Source: Erwinia pyri (GTDB taxonomy: Bacteria > Pseudomonadota > Gammaproteobacteria > Enterobacterales > Enterobacteriaceae). From it: a stretch of DNA of 64,000 nucleotides. Made by a program: the position numbers and the translations under genes. Under the pieces are notes generated by a model. That model ran no database searches and had not been told where the DNA came from. It saw only the letters and a program-made list of their open reading frames with translations. Positions 1 through 9,457 of the stretch are shown here, piece after piece. The stretch lies in the NCBI RefSeq assembly GCF_030758455.1, contig NZ_CP132353.1, positions 4,402,001 to 4,466,000 on the forward strand. Direction: 5' to 3'. How positions within the stretch are numbered: position 1 is the first letter of the stretch; the number at the start of each line of letters is the position of its first letter.

Positions 1-801
1 TACCTTAATGATGCCCGCCAGAAATCCATAGACGATCTGAAAAAGACCCGCAGCGATCTCTCCGCGCAGAAAGCCTCTCTGGTAGATAAACAGGCTCAGC
101 AAAAATCGCTGCTTGAACAGCAACAGGCGCAGCAGCAAAAGCTGGAAGGGGCGCGTGTAGCGCGCAAGAAAACGCTGACCACGCTGGAATCTTCGCTGGA
201 AAAAGATCAGGCGCAGCTGGTTGAAATGCGCGAGAACGAGAGCCGCCTGCGGGACAAAATTGCCAAAGCGGAGCGTGAAGCGCGGGCCAGAGCAGAGAAA
301 GAGGCCCGCGAAGCCGAACGTGTTCGCCAGCGTCAGGCACAAGCTAAAAGTAAGGGCACCACCTATAAACCGACTGAGGGCGAGCGCTCTTTAATGTCGC
401 GTACAGGTGGCCTGGGACGCCCTTCCGGGCAGGCACGATGGCCGGTACGAGGCACTATTGAACATCGCTTTGGCGAACAGCTGCAGGGCGAACTCCGCTG
501 GAAAGGGCTGGTTATTGATGCGCCTGAAGGCACCGAAGTGAAAGCCATTGCCGATGGCCGGGTTCTGATGGCTGACTGGCTACAGGGTTACGGTCTGGTG
601 GTGGTGGTGGAGCACGGTAAAGGGGATATGAGCCTCTACGGCTACAACCAAAGTGCACTGGTGAGCGTGGGAAGCCAGGTCAAGGCAGGAGAGCCAATCG
701 CCCTGGTGGGGACCAGCGGCGGCCGGGGCACGCCTTCACTCTACTTCGAAATCCGACGCCAGGGACAGGCCGTCAATCCACTACCGTGGTTGGGAAAATA
801 A
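1..801 (+). CDS. envC: Murein hydrolase activator EnvC (3' part, truncated by window edge)
   Basis: The reading frame is open from base 1 and ends in TAA at 799-801, giving 266 visible codons; the signal peptide and N-terminus lie outside the window. EnvC is a periplasmic protein that activates the amidases AmiA and AmiB at the division site under control of FtsEX. The first ~120 visible residues are rich in Gln, Lys, Glu and Ala with heptad-like spacing, as expected of its coiled coil. The last ~120 form a LytM/peptidase M23 fold. The metal-binding positions look degenerate: a YFEIR segment stands where active enzymes have a His-containing HFE motif. This agrees with EnvC being an activator and not an enzyme. 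The yibQ gene follows 3 bases downstream, as in E. coli. Confidence 0.95.
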   Translation, partial: YLNDARQKSIDDLKKTRSDLSAQKASLVDKQAQQKSLLEQQQAQQQKLEGARVARKKTLTTLESSLEKDQAQLVEMRENESRLRDKIAKAEREARARAEKEAREAERVRQRQAQAKSKGTTYKPTEGERSLMSRTGGLGRPSGQARWPVRGTIEHRFGEQLQGELRWKGLVIDAPEGTEVKAIADGRVLMADWLQGYGLVVVVEHGKGDMSLYGYNQSALVSVGSQVKAGEPIALVGTSGGRGTPSLYFEIRRQGQAVNPLPWLGK

Positions 802-804
802 CTT

Positions 805-1746
805 TTGTTACAGCTTCGCAAAATCAGCGGCGTGCTGGCGGGCCTGCTGATGGCCTGTTCGGCACACGCAGGCAAACTCTCTATCGTCATTGATGATTTT
901 GGCTATCGCCCCGCGCAGGAAAATCAGGTGCTGCAGATGCCAGCAACGATCTCTGTCGCCGTGCTCCCTAACGCGCCCCACGCGCGTGAAATGGCCACCA
1001 AAGCGCATCAGCGCGGGCATGAGGTACTTATCCATCTGCCTATGGCGCCGCTCAGCAAACAGCCGCTGGAGAAAGACACCCTGCGTCCTGATATGTCCAG
1101 TGCAGAAATTGAGCGCATCATCCGGGAGGCAGTAGCGGATGTGCCCTATGCTGTTGGGCTGAATAACCATATGGGCAGCGCTATGACTTCCAGCCTCCCC
1201 GGAATGCAAAAAGTGATGCAGGTTCTGAATCACTACAATTTCTACTTCCTGGACAGCATGACCATTGGCAACAGCCAGTCGACTCGCGCGGCTGACGGTA
1301 CCAGCGTCAAAGTGATCAAACGCCGCGTCTTCCTGGACGACACGCAGAACGAAGCGGATATCCGCAAACAGTTTACTCGCGCCGTGCGCCTGGCGCAGCG
1401 GGACGGTTCAGCTATCGCCATTGGTCACCCTCATCCGACAACGGTGCGGGTTTTACAGCAGATGCTGCCAACGCTCCCGGCGGATATCACGCTGGTTCGC
1501 CCCAGCCAGTTGCTGAACGAGCCGCAAAACAGCAGTCACAGACCGCTGCCTGGCGGGAATCCGCTCCCCGCTGCTAAGCCACGTAATCCCTTCCATGGCG
1601 TGAAGAGCTGCCCGGTTACGCTGCAGCCCGTTCCGGCAACCCGTGCGTTAGGCGTGGTGGCGGACAGCATTGGCAACAGCGCCGGTATGCGTTATATCGA
1701 AACAAACTTCAGCGGGTTGACGCTCAGTCTCGGCTCCCAACCTTAA
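805..1746 (+). CDS. yibQ: Divergent polysaccharide deacetylase family protein YibQ
   Basis: This gene of 313 codons starts with TTG three bases after envC stops, so the two are probably co-transcribed and translationally coupled. The N-terminus is a signal peptide (hydrophobic residues 9-18, cleavage expected after A-H-A at 20-22), so the protein is periplasmic. A NodB-like deacetylase fold is suggested by IDDFG at residues 29-33 and NNHMGS at 120-125, motifs of the divergent polysaccharide deacetylase family (PF04748). Length is close to E. coli YibQ. The substrate is not established. The neighbourhood with envC suggests a role in peptidoglycan remodelling; that is inference. Confidence 0.92.
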   Translation: MLQLRKISGVLAGLLMACSAHAGKLSIVIDDFGYRPAQENQVLQMPATISVAVLPNAPHAREMATKAHQRGHEVLIHLPMAPLSKQPLEKDTLRPDMSSAEIERIIREAVADVPYAVGLNNHMGSAMTSSLPGMQKVMQVLNHYNFYFLDSMTIGNSQSTRAADGTSVKVIKRRVFLDDTQNEADIRKQFTRAVRLAQRDGSAIAIGHPHPTTVRVLQQMLPTLPADITLVRPSQLLNEPQNSSHRPLPGGNPLPAAKPRNPFHGVKSCPVTLQPVPATRALGVVADSIGNSAGMRYIETNFSGLTLSLGSQP

Positions 1747-1800
1747 TCTTTTTGCCTCGCCCCTGACTCCGTTGGGGGCGTAATCACTTGAGTTGGCCGC

Positions 1801-3030
1801 ATGGCAGATCAGCGTAGAAAAATTCTGTTACTGGATACCGGCAATGAGTGGGGTGGCGGCACCAACAGTATGTTGGAGCTGCTTAAGCGTATCGATCGCA
1901 CCCGGTTCGACATCCGCTGCTGCTTTTACCATAACTACCGGCGCGGCAAAGGCGACTCTATAGGTCAGGTACTGGAATCGCTGGGTATCCCGGTCATTTT
2001 TATCAACCAGCGCAAACAGCCACGCTGGGCCAAAATCACTAAAGAACTGCTGCGATCGCTGGTGTTCTTCAGCCGTTCCCTGCGCCAGAAAACCACCCGT
2101 TGGGTCGATATGCGCTGGCGGATCCAGCCCAATGCCAGGCAAATTCGTCAGGCTCTTGCCGACAGCGATCTGCTCTATATGAATAATCAACCCGGCTCTA
2201 ATGCGGAAGGCTACCTGGCCGCAGCCGGTTTGCCTGTGACGGTAGTGCAGCATTGCCGCATTGAGCCGGTTCTGAACCGCGATCTGGTTGCCATTGTGAA
2301 TCAGCGGGCAGATGCCATTATCGCCGTTTCTGACGGTGTACGTAACGTACTGGTCGCCAATGGGGTGAAGCCTGAAAAATGCTTCACCGTGTTTAATGCC
2401 ATTGATATCTGGCAACCTCTGCCAGCGCGCGCCGAAATGCGTCAGCAACTGCTACAGGTCAGCGAAGAGTGTTTTGTGTTCGGCAGTATCGGCTCCCTGA
2501 TCCCCCGTAAATCTAACCACCATATTTTGCAGGCGCTGGAGAAGTTCGCCGCTGAATTTCCGCAGGCCGACTGGCGCATGGTGATCCTGGGCGAAGGTCC
2601 GGAAGAGGCGGCGCTCAGGCGTCAGGCTGTCCAGGCAGGCATTGCCGACCGCCTGATGTTTACCGGTTTTCGCGCTAATGCGCTCGACTACCTTGCCGCC
2701 TTTGATGTGTTTATTCTGGCCTCTAAAAGTGAAGGCCTGCCGCGTGTGGTGCTGGAAGCGATGCTGTTGAATACCGCGGTGATTGGCTCGAACGTCACCG
2801 GCACGGCTGAACTTATCGCGCACGACAAAACGGGGTTACTGTTTAATTATGGCGACACCCAGGCGCTGTTTGAGCAGATGAAAACGCTCTATCTGGATGC
2901 CGGTAAACGCACAGCGTTGTTGCAGCAGGCTAACGCTAACGTGAAAGCGCACTATGCTATTGAACATTATGTCGCTGGCGTGGAAACTATTTTGAAAAAT
3001 GCGTCCCATGGAAACTCATCGCATGTTTGA
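1801..3030 (+). CDS. GT4-family glycosyltransferase
   Basis: The 409-residue product has the two-domain GT-B layout of family 4 glycosyltransferases. The N-terminal acceptor domain has an N-E-W-G-G-G turn near residues 14-19, and the C-terminal donor-binding domain begins near residue 225 (GSIGSLIPRKS). The nucleotide-sugar signature E-x7-E is present as SEGLPRVVLEA, with E311 and E319. There is no signal peptide or membrane span, so it should act at the cytoplasmic face. In E. coli the place after yibQ is held by waaH/yibD, which is a different type of glycosyltransferase. The stop codon overlaps the probable start of the next gene by 8 bases, so the two form a unit. Donor and acceptor are unknown; LPS core or a surface glycan is likely from context. 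Confidence 0.85.
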   Translation: MADQRRKILLLDTGNEWGGGTNSMLELLKRIDRTRFDIRCCFYHNYRRGKGDSIGQVLESLGIPVIFINQRKQPRWAKITKELLRSLVFFSRSLRQKTTRWVDMRWRIQPNARQIRQALADSDLLYMNNQPGSNAEGYLAAAGLPVTVVQHCRIEPVLNRDLVAIVNQRADAIIAVSDGVRNVLVANGVKPEKCFTVFNAIDIWQPLPARAEMRQQLLQVSEECFVFGSIGSLIPRKSNHHILQALEKFAAEFPQADWRMVILGEGPEEAALRRQAVQAGIADRLMFTGFRANALDYLAAFDVFILASKSEGLPRVVLEAMLLNTAVIGSNVTGTAELIAHDKTGLLFNYGDTQALFEQMKTLYLDAGKRTALLQQANANVKAHYAIEHYVAGVETILKNASHGNSSHV

Positions 3031-3931
3031 ATTTTTAAAACCTCAATTTCGCTATATTCGCTCACGCCACAACCTCCCTTATCAGCAGAAAGAGGTGCAG
3101 GGCAGCGTTCCGGTCACCTCGGTGGTGATCCCCTGCACGGGCGCAGATTTTGTTGAAGAGGCCCGGCTCAGCGCGCTTTTTGCTTCCCGCTTTGCCCCAC
3201 AGGCTGAAGAGATTGTGATTGTTTCTGACCAGCCTGAAGCGCAGTTCGGTGAGCTTCCTGCCAGGACCCGCGTGGTCACGCTGGACGTGCCGCTGCGCGA
3301 AGAGAGCTACCGCTATAAGCAGATTTACCGTAGCCGTTTAATCAAGCTCCAGGCGCCGTTGCAGGCCCGCACGGAGGGAATATTGATGATCGATTCCGAT
3401 CTCAACCTGCTGCAAATGCCTGAAATTAATATGCATGACGGACATATTTATTCCAGTTTCCGTCAGGGCAAGATGATAGCCAAGCTGGCAAAAGCGCCGG
3501 AACAGAATCGGCCTGCTTATTATCGCAACAGCGTCCGGCCCTACATCGTGGATCACGTCAACGGTGCGTTTCTGGCCGCAACGCGAAAAACCTGGAGCCG
3601 CATCTGTCCGTTGTGGCTGACGCTTTTTCAGGATACCTGGGAATTGATGGATGATTCACAGCCTCCAACCGATCAGCTGCCGCTGGCGGCGCTGCTGGAT
3701 ATGCTGGATCTGAAAACGGTGAATCTTGGCGACTGGATGAACTGGCCAGTTTCGAAAAAGATCGGCGGCAGCACGGCTGCGATCCCCAAAGAAGTGGTTG
3801 GCGCTCATGGTGGCTTTCCTCTTGCCGAATGGCAGAAATACCTTGAATCGCCTGATGCACCTTTGACCTTTAAGGGTCAGGACTACACCCGTAAAGTCCG
3901 TTATCTGACGGATGCTGAAAAGCAGCAGTAA
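3023..3931 (+). CDS. Putative glycosyltransferase of unrecognised family (DxD motif)
   Basis: I cannot place this protein of about 302 residues in a named family. Residues 122-128 read M-I-D-S-D-L-N, a hydrophobic stretch followed by D124-x-D126. This resembles the metal and nucleotide-sugar binding motif of GT-A glycosyltransferases. The start is uncertain. An in-frame ATG at 2999 and another at 3008 lie inside the preceding gene; I prefer ATG 3023, which overlaps that gene by 8 bases and has GGAA 9 bases upstream. No signal peptide or membrane span is visible. Tight coupling to the GT4 gene argues that both act on the same glycan. Function is inferred only from the DxD motif and the context. 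Confidence 0.75.
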   Translation: MFEFLKPQFRYIRSRHNLPYQQKEVQGSVPVTSVVIPCTGADFVEEARLSALFASRFAPQAEEIVIVSDQPEAQFGELPARTRVVTLDVPLREESYRYKQIYRSRLIKLQAPLQARTEGILMIDSDLNLLQMPEINMHDGHIYSSFRQGKMIAKLAKAPEQNRPAYYRNSVRPYIVDHVNGAFLAATRKTWSRICPLWLTLFQDTWELMDDSQPPTDQLPLAALLDMLDLKTVNLGDWMNWPVSKKIGGSTAAIPKEVVGAHGGFPLAEWQKYLESPDAPLTFKGQDYTRKVRYLTDAEKQQ

Positions 3932-3975
3932 ATGCAGCAGGGTTGGCCTCCATGCTGCCCCTGTTATCAGCAGTG

Positions 3976-4001
3976 CAGAGCCGGTTTTCACACCGGCTCT
4001 G
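3976..4001. terminator. 10-bp perfect hairpin between convergent genes
   Basis: The arms CAGAGCCGGT (3976-3985) and ACCGGCTCTG (3992-4001) are perfectly complementary around a 6-base loop. The hairpin sits between the plus-strand glycosyltransferase gene and the minus-strand tdh gene, where a bidirectional terminator is expected. Neither side is followed by a clear T tract, so simple Rho-independent termination is not certain. Confidence 0.5.
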
Positions 4002-4005
4002 ACGT

Positions 4006-5034
4006 TCAGCTCCAGTCCAGGATCACCTTGCCCGACTGCCCGGAACGCATCTGATCAAAGCCAGCCTGAAAATCATCAATCCCGTAGCGATGGGTAATAA
4101 TTGGCGTAATGTCCAGCCCTGACTGGATCAGCGCCGCCATTTTATACCAGGTCTCGAACATTTCCCGTCCATAAATGCCTTTGATAAACAGCCCTTTGAA
4201 AATGACCTGATTCCAGTCAATGGACATCTCTGACGGCGGAATACCCAGCAGTGCAATCCGTCCACCATGATTCATGACGCTGAGCAGGCTGCGAAAGGCC
4301 GCTGGCGCGCCCGACATCTCCAGCCCGACGTCGAAACCTTCCGTCATCCCCAGCTCCTGCATGACCCCAGCCAGATCCTCACGGCTGACGTTCACCGCCC
4401 GCGTTACGCCCGCTTTCCGAGCCAGATCGAGGCGATAATCGTTAATATCAGTAATCACCACATGCCTGGCCCCCACGTGACGGCAGATGGCTGCCGCCAT
4501 AATGCCAATCGGCCCGGCGCCTGAAATCAGCACATCCTCACCGACTAAGTCGAAGGATAAAGCGGTATGCACCGCGTTGCCAAAGGGATCAAATATCGCT
4601 GCCAGCTCATCGGAAATATTGTCCGGGATGCGGAATGCATTAAACGCCGGGATCACCAGATACTCTGCAAAGCATCCCTGGCGATTAACGCCAACGCCCA
4701 CGGTATTACGGCAAAGATGCGTTCTTCCCGCACGACAGTTTCGGCAATGCCCACAGGTGATATGCCCTTCGCCCGAAACGCGATCCCCCAGCGAAAACCC
4801 CTTTACCTCCTCTCCCATACCTACGACCTCGCCGACATATTCATGCCCGGTGATCATCGGGACGGGAATGGTTTTCTGCGACCACTCATCCCAGTTATAA
4901 ATGTGCACGTCTGTGCCGCAGATAGCCGTTTTACGGATTTTAATCAGCAGATCGTTATGGCCTGGCTCCGGAACTGGCGCATCGTTGATCAGCCAAATCC
5001 CCTCTTCCGCCCGCAGTTTTGCTAACGCTTTCAT
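4006..5034 (-). CDS. tdh: L-threonine 3-dehydrogenase
   Basis: Tdh oxidises L-threonine with NAD+ to 2-amino-3-ketobutyrate in the cytoplasm, the first step of threonine breakdown to glycine. The 342 residues show the zinc-dependent medium-chain dehydrogenase plan: catalytic zinc ligands at C39 and H64-E65, a structural zinc lobe with C94, C97, C100 and C108, and a Rossmann GAGPIG motif near residue 170. Length matches E. coli (341). The gene lies 11 bases downstream of kbl, which makes the next enzyme, so the order kbl-tdh forms an operon as in E. coli. Confidence 0.98.
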   Translation of the reverse strand: MKALAKLRAEEGIWLINDAPVPEPGHNDLLIKIRKTAICGTDVHIYNWDEWSQKTIPVPMITGHEYVGEVVGMGEEVKGFSLGDRVSGEGHITCGHCRNCRAGRTHLCRNTVGVGVNRQGCFAEYLVIPAFNAFRIPDNISDELAAIFDPFGNAVHTALSFDLVGEDVLISGAGPIGIMAAAICRHVGARHVVITDINDYRLDLARKAGVTRAVNVSREDLAGVMQELGMTEGFDVGLEMSGAPAAFRSLLSVMNHGGRIALLGIPPSEMSIDWNQVIFKGLFIKGIYGREMFETWYKMAALIQSGLDITPIITHRYGIDDFQAGFDQMRSGQSGKVILDWS

Positions 5035-5045
5035 TACCGCTCCTG

Positions 5046-6248
5046 TCAGGCGATCACGCCAAGTTGTTTGCCGATTCGGGTGAACGCATCGATTGCATGC
5101 ACCAGCTGCTCGTGGCTGTGCCCCGCAGAAATCTGCGTGCGGATACGCGCCTGATTTTTTGGCACCACCGGATAGAAGAAACCGGTCACAAATATGCCTT
5201 CCTGCTGAAGCAGGCGGGAAAACTCCTGTGCGACCCGGGCATCACCCAGCATCACCGGGATAATGGCGTGATCGGCCCCGGCCAGGGTAAAGCCCGCTTT
5301 GCTCATCTCAGTACGGAAGAACCTTACGTTCTCCCACAGCCGCTGACGCAGGCCGTCTCCCTCAGTCAGCATATCTAAAACGCGCAGTGACGCCGCGACG
5401 ATAGCCGGTGCCAGTGAGTTGGAGAAAAGATAGGGGCGTGACCGCTGGCGAAGCCATTCAATCACCTCCTTTTTTCCTGCCGTGTAGCCGCCGGAAGCCC
5501 CGCCCAGCGCTTTACCCAGCGTGCCGGTAATAATGTCGACCCGCCCCATCACTTCACAATACTCATGGGTTCCACGGCCGCCCGCGCCGACGAAGCCCAC
5601 GGCATGAGAATCATCCACCATCACCAGCGCCCCATAGCGGTCCGCCAGATCGCAAATCCCTTTGAGATTGGCAATCACGCCATCCATCGAGAAAACGCCA
5701 TCGGTAGCGATCATGATATGCCTTGCGCCCGCTGCTCTGGCCTCTTCCAGTCTTGCCTCAAGCTCAGCCATATCGTTGTTGGCATAGCGGTAGCGCTTCG
5801 CTTTGCAAAGCCTGACGCCATCAATAATCGAGGCATGATTCAGCGCATCGGAAATCACGGCATCTTCCACGCCCAGCAGCGTTTCGAACAGGCCTCCGTT
5901 GGCATCAAAACAGGAGGAGTAGAGAATGGCATCTTCCATATGAAGAAACTCTGCCAGCTTCTGCTCCAGCAGCTTGTGGCTGTCCTGGGTACCGCAGATG
6001 AACCGTACCGACGCCATCCCAAAACCGTGGCTCTCCATGCCCTCTTTTGCGGCGGCAATCAGCGCGGGGTGATTAGCCAGGCCAAGGTAGTTATTGGCGC
6101 AGAAATTGATCGCATGGCCGCCGCTCTCAAGGGCGATATCGGCCTGCTGAGCAGAAGTGATCAGGCGCTCTGTTTTGAACAATCCTTCCTCTTCAACCTC
6201 GCGCAGTTGTTGCGTAAGCTGCTGATAAAATGGCAATGACATTTTCAT
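5046..6248 (-). CDS. kbl: Glycine C-acetyltransferase (2-amino-3-ketobutyrate CoA ligase)
   Basis: Kbl cleaves 2-amino-3-ketobutyrate with CoA to glycine and acetyl-CoA, completing the Tdh pathway. It is a PLP enzyme of the alpha-oxoamine synthase family. The PLP lysine is K246 in [10 protein letters not shown], and the cofactor aspartate lies in VDDSHAVG at 211-218. The 400-residue length is close to the E. coli enzyme (398). The ATG at 6248 has CGGAG 5 bases before it; an in-frame ATG two codons later is an alternative. It is transcribed away from hldD. Confidence 0.98.
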   Translation of the reverse strand: MKMSLPFYQQLTQQLREVEEEGLFKTERLITSAQQADIALESGGHAINFCANNYLGLANHPALIAAAKEGMESHGFGMASVRFICGTQDSHKLLEQKLAEFLHMEDAILYSSCFDANGGLFETLLGVEDAVISDALNHASIIDGVRLCKAKRYRYANNDMAELEARLEEARAAGARHIMIATDGVFSMDGVIANLKGICDLADRYGALVMVDDSHAVGFVGAGGRGTHEYCEVMGRVDIITGTLGKALGGASGGYTAGKKEVIEWLRQRSRPYLFSNSLAPAIVAASLRVLDMLTEGDGLRQRLWENVRFFRTEMSKAGFTLAGADHAIIPVMLGDARVAQEFSRLLQQEGIFVTGFFYPVVPKNQARIRTQISAGHSHEQLVHAIDAFTRIGKQLGVIA

Positions 6249-6406
6249 ACTCCGGGACAGGCTGAATAGCGGAATATCTTACTGAAGGGAACGGAAAGGG
6301 ACGAGGATACAGATCGTGTAGTGTGATTATTGCAGCATAATTAACGCGCTTTTTTGCGAATTACATTCCGTTACGGAGTCATCTGGCTGCCTGCTACCAG
6401 ATGAGA

Positions 6407-6415
6407 TGTTATGAT
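6407..6415 (+). promoter_or_regulatory. Extended -10 element upstream of hldD
   Basis: TG at 6407-6408, one base, then TATGAT at 6410-6415 matches an extended sigma-70 -10 element. It lies about 60 bases before the hldD start. Just upstream is a 6-bp inverted repeat, ATCTGG (6381-6386) and CCAGAT (6397-6402). I could not find a convincing -35 box. In E. coli hldD also has heat-shock promoters; I did not recognise one here. Confidence 0.4.
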
Positions 6416-6473
6416 AAGAGGCATTAGCGTGTGAAACCTCCCGTTTCACCCTCCTCTTTAAAGGTTAATGCTC

Positions 6474-7406
6474 ATGATTATCGTCACCGGCGGCGCAGGA
6501 TTTATTGGCAGCAACATTATCAAAGCGCTGAATGACAAAGGCCATACTGACATTCTGGTGGTCGACAACCTGAAAGACGGCACCAAATTTGCCAATCTGG
6601 TGGATTTAGATATCGCCGATTATATGGATAAAGAAGACTTTCTGATCAGCATCCTGGCGGATGAAGATCTCGGCGATATCGAAGCGATCTTCCACGAAGG
6701 CGCCTGTTCATCCACTACCGAGTGGGATGGCAAGTACATGATGGATAACAACTATCAGTACTCCAAAGAGCTGCTGCACTATTGCCTTGAGCACGAAATC
6801 CCGTTCCTGTACGCCTCCTCTGCTGCTACCTACGGCGGTCGTAACGACAATTTCATCGAAGAGCGTCAGTATGAAGAGCCGCTGAACGTTTACGGCTACT
6901 CCAAAATGCTGTTTGACCACTATGTGCGTCAGATCCTGCCAGAGGCGGGCTCGCAGGTGTGTGGTTTCCGTTACTTCAACGTCTATGGTCCCCGTGAAGG
7001 GCATAAAGGCAGCATGGCCAGCGTGGCTTTCCATCTCAACACCCAGTTGAATAATGGCGAGAACCCGAAGCTGTTTGAAGGCAGCGACGGCTTCAAGCGC
7101 GACTTTATCTACGTTGAGGATGTCGCTGCCGTTAACCTGTGGTTCTGGGAAAACAACGTTTCCGGCATCTTTAACTGCGGTACAGGTCGCGCGGAATCCT
7201 TCCAGGAAGTGGCTGACGCCGCCCTCAAATTCCATCAGAGAGGGGAAATCGAATACATTCCTTTCCCGGAAAAACTCAAAGGCCGTTATCAGGCTTATAC
7301 CCTGGCCGATCAGACCAAACTCCGTGCCGCCGGCTATGACAAACCGTTCAAAACGGTGGCAGAAGGCGTAGCGGAATATATGGCATGGCTGAACCGTAAC
7401 GCGTAA
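6474..7406 (+). CDS. hldD: ADP-L-glycero-D-manno-heptose-6-epimerase
   Basis: HldD (RfaD) converts ADP-D-glycero-D-manno-heptose to the L-glycero form, the donor used by WaaC and WaaF for the LPS inner core. The product is an extended short-chain dehydrogenase with the NAD(P) motif GGAGFIG at residues 6-12 and the catalytic pair Y140-x3-K144. I chose ATG 6474 over ATG 6468: AAAGG at 6460-6464 is 9 bases away, and the resulting 310 residues equal the E. coli length. It is the first gene of the hldD-waaF-waaC operon. Confidence 0.97.
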   Translation: MIIVTGGAGFIGSNIIKALNDKGHTDILVVDNLKDGTKFANLVDLDIADYMDKEDFLISILADEDLGDIEAIFHEGACSSTTEWDGKYMMDNNYQYSKELLHYCLEHEIPFLYASSAATYGGRNDNFIEERQYEEPLNVYGYSKMLFDHYVRQILPEAGSQVCGFRYFNVYGPREGHKGSMASVAFHLNTQLNNGENPKLFEGSDGFKRDFIYVEDVAAVNLWFWENNVSGIFNCGTGRAESFQEVADAALKFHQRGEIEYIPFPEKLKGRYQAYTLADQTKLRAAGYDKPFKTVAEGVAEYMAWLNRNA

Positions 7407-7418
7407 CGGGACACGGCA

Positions 7419-8480
7419 ATGAAAATTCTGGTAATCGGCCCCTCCTGGGTTGGCGATATGATGATGTCGCAGAGTCTCTATCGCACGCTGAAGGCCGCAG
7501 AACCTGACGCCGTGATTGATGTGATGGCGCCCGCGTGGTGCCGTCCTCTGCTGTCGCGTATGCCTGAAGTCAATGAAGCGCTGGCGATGCCGCTTGGGCA
7601 CGGCGCGCTGCAGCTGGGCGAACGGCGGCGTTTGGGCAAGGCGCTGCGCAGTAAGGGGTACGACAGAGCTTATGTTCTGCCGAACTCCTTTAAGTCCGCG
7701 CTGGTGCCCTTTTTTGCCGATATCAAAACGCGCACCGGCTGGCGGGGCGAGATGCGCTACGGCCTGCTGAATGACGTGCGGGTGCTGGACAAAGCCGCCT
7801 GGCCGCTGATGGTCGAACGCTATGTGGCGCTGGCTTATGACAAGCAGCGTTTTGCCCGCGCAGCAGATCTCCCTCAGCCGCTACTGTGGCCAAAGTTACA
7901 GGTTGCAGAAGAAGAGAAGCTGGTCGTTGCGAAAGCGTTTGGTTTGTCTGAACAATGGCCGGTTATCGGTTTCTGCCCTGGCGCAGAATTCGGTCCCGCT
8001 AAACGCTGGCCGCATTATCATTATGCCGCCCTGGCGCAGCAGCTGATCGACAACGGCTATCAGATTGCCCTGTTCGGTTCGGCAAAGGACAAAGAGACGG
8101 GCGAACAGATCCTGCAAAGCCTGCATCCAGAGTCACGCGCGCAGTGCCGCAATCTGGCGGGGGAAACACAGCTGGAACAGGCTGTCATCCTGCTGGCGCA
8201 CTGCCGTGCCGTGGTGAGTAACGATTCTGGCCTGATGCATATCGCTGCGGCGCTGGACCGTCCGCTGGTTGCGCTTTATGGCCCCAGCAGCCCTGACTTT
8301 ACGCCACCGCTGTCGGAGAAAGCGCGCGTTATCCGCCTGATCACCGGTTATCACAAGGTGCGTAAAGGCGAGGCAGCAGAGGGCTACCATCAGAGCCTGA
8401 TAGATATTAAACCTGAGCGCGTGATTGCCGAGCTGAACACCCTGTTGGGTGAAAGCCAGGAGAAACCATGCACGTCCTGA
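7419..8480 (+). CDS. waaF: ADP-heptose:LPS heptosyltransferase II
   Basis: WaaF adds the second heptose of the LPS inner core at the cytoplasmic face of the inner membrane. The 353-residue product is a GT9 enzyme (GT-B fold). The N-terminal loop GPSWVGDMMMSQ carries the catalytic-type aspartate D13. The donor domain has the heptosyltransferase motifs PGAEFGPAKRWP and NDSGLMHIAAAL. It follows hldD by 12 bases and overlaps waaC by 13 bases, the standard enterobacterial order. Confidence 0.97.
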   Translation: MKILVIGPSWVGDMMMSQSLYRTLKAAEPDAVIDVMAPAWCRPLLSRMPEVNEALAMPLGHGALQLGERRRLGKALRSKGYDRAYVLPNSFKSALVPFFADIKTRTGWRGEMRYGLLNDVRVLDKAAWPLMVERYVALAYDKQRFARAADLPQPLLWPKLQVAEEEKLVVAKAFGLSEQWPVIGFCPGAEFGPAKRWPHYHYAALAQQLIDNGYQIALFGSAKDKETGEQILQSLHPESRAQCRNLAGETQLEQAVILLAHCRAVVSNDSGLMHIAAALDRPLVALYGPSSPDFTPPLSEKARVIRLITGYHKVRKGEAAEGYHQSLIDIKPERVIAELNTLLGESQEKPCTS

Positions 8481-9457
8481 TTGTTAAAACCTCATCAATG
8501 GGCGATGTGTTACACACGCTGCCTGCGCTGACCGATGCGATGAGAGCTATTCCCGGCATCCGTTTCGACTGGGTGGTTGAAGAGGGATTTGCACAGATCC
8601 CCGCCTGGCATCCCGCTGTGGCAAGAGTCATTCCCGTAGCTATCCGCCGCTGGCGTAAGCACTGGTTTGGCAGTGAAGTTCGGGAGGAGCGTTTTCTGTT
8701 TAAACGCGATGTGCAGTCCACCCCGTATGATCTGGTGATCGATGCACAGGGCCTGATCAAAAGCGCCGCGCTGGTTACCCGTATCGCCAAAGGCGAGAAG
8801 CACGGGCAGGACAGCCGCAGCGCCAGAGAGCCTTTTGCCAGCTGGTGGTACGATAAACGCCATGAGATCAGCAAAAAGCAGCATGCTGTAGAGCGGACGC
8901 GCGAACTGTTTGCAAAAAGCCTGGGTTATCCTCTGCCCGAAAGCGAAGGTGACTACGCTATTGCTCAACATTTTCAGCGCGAATCGCCAGCGGACGCAGG
9001 CAGGTATCTGGTCTTCCTGCATGCCACCACGCGGGATGCCAAGCACTGGCCGGAGAGCCACTGGCGTGAGCTGATTGGTCTGCTGGCAAAGAGTGGCGTG
9101 AAGATAAAGCTGCCCTGGGGTGCTGAACATGAACATCAGCGCGCCATCAGGCTGGCAGAAGGCTTCGAGTTTGTTGAAGTCCTGCCCAAACTGACCCTGG
9201 AGCAGGTTGCCCGGACACTGGCAGGCGCACTGGCCGTGGTGTCGGTGGATACCGGCCTGAGCCATCTCACCGCCGCGCTGGATCGCCCTAATATTACCCT
9301 TTATGGCCCAACCGATCCGGGGCTGATAGGCGGATATGGCAAAAATCAGTGCGTGCTGCGTCCTGAGCAGGGAAATAATATGGCGGATATCACTCCTCAA
9401 CATGTGATGGCGCAGCTCCAGCCGTTACTGACTCCCCCGGCGGTTATCAGCGAATGA
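8468..9457 (+). CDS. waaC: ADP-heptose:LPS heptosyltransferase I
   Basis: WaaC transfers the first heptose to Kdo2-lipid A. The 329-residue GT9 protein has the N-terminal motif KTSSMGDVLHTLPAL with D13, and the donor-site segment SVDTGLSHLTAAL. The gene overlaps waaF by 13 bases, with the start inside the waaF 3' end behind an AGGAGA Shine-Dalgarno sequence. Its stop codon overlaps the next start as ATGA, so the next glycosyltransferase is translationally coupled to it. Confidence 0.97.
   Translation: MHVLIVKTSSMGDVLHTLPALTDAMRAIPGIRFDWVVEEGFAQIPAWHPAVARVIPVAIRRWRKHWFGSEVREERFLFKRDVQSTPYDLVIDAQGLIKSAALVTRIAKGEKHGQDSRSAREPFASWWYDKRHEISKKQHAVERTRELFAKSLGYPLPESEGDYAIAQHFQRESPADAGRYLVFLHATTRDAKHWPESHWRELIGLLAKSGVKIKLPWGAEHEHQRAIRLAEGFEFVEVLPKLTLEQVARTLAGALAVVSVDTGLSHLTAALDRPNITLYGPTDPGLIGGYGKNQCVLRPEQGNNMADITPQHVMAQLQPLLTPPAVISE

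Noticed and set aside
6708..7601. 297-codon open frame on the minus strand
   Set aside because: It is antisense to hldD and the start of waaF, both certain genes, and resembles no protein.
8510..9403. 297-codon open frame on the minus strand
   Set aside because: It is antisense to waaC. Long antisense frames are common in GC-rich genes with this codon use.
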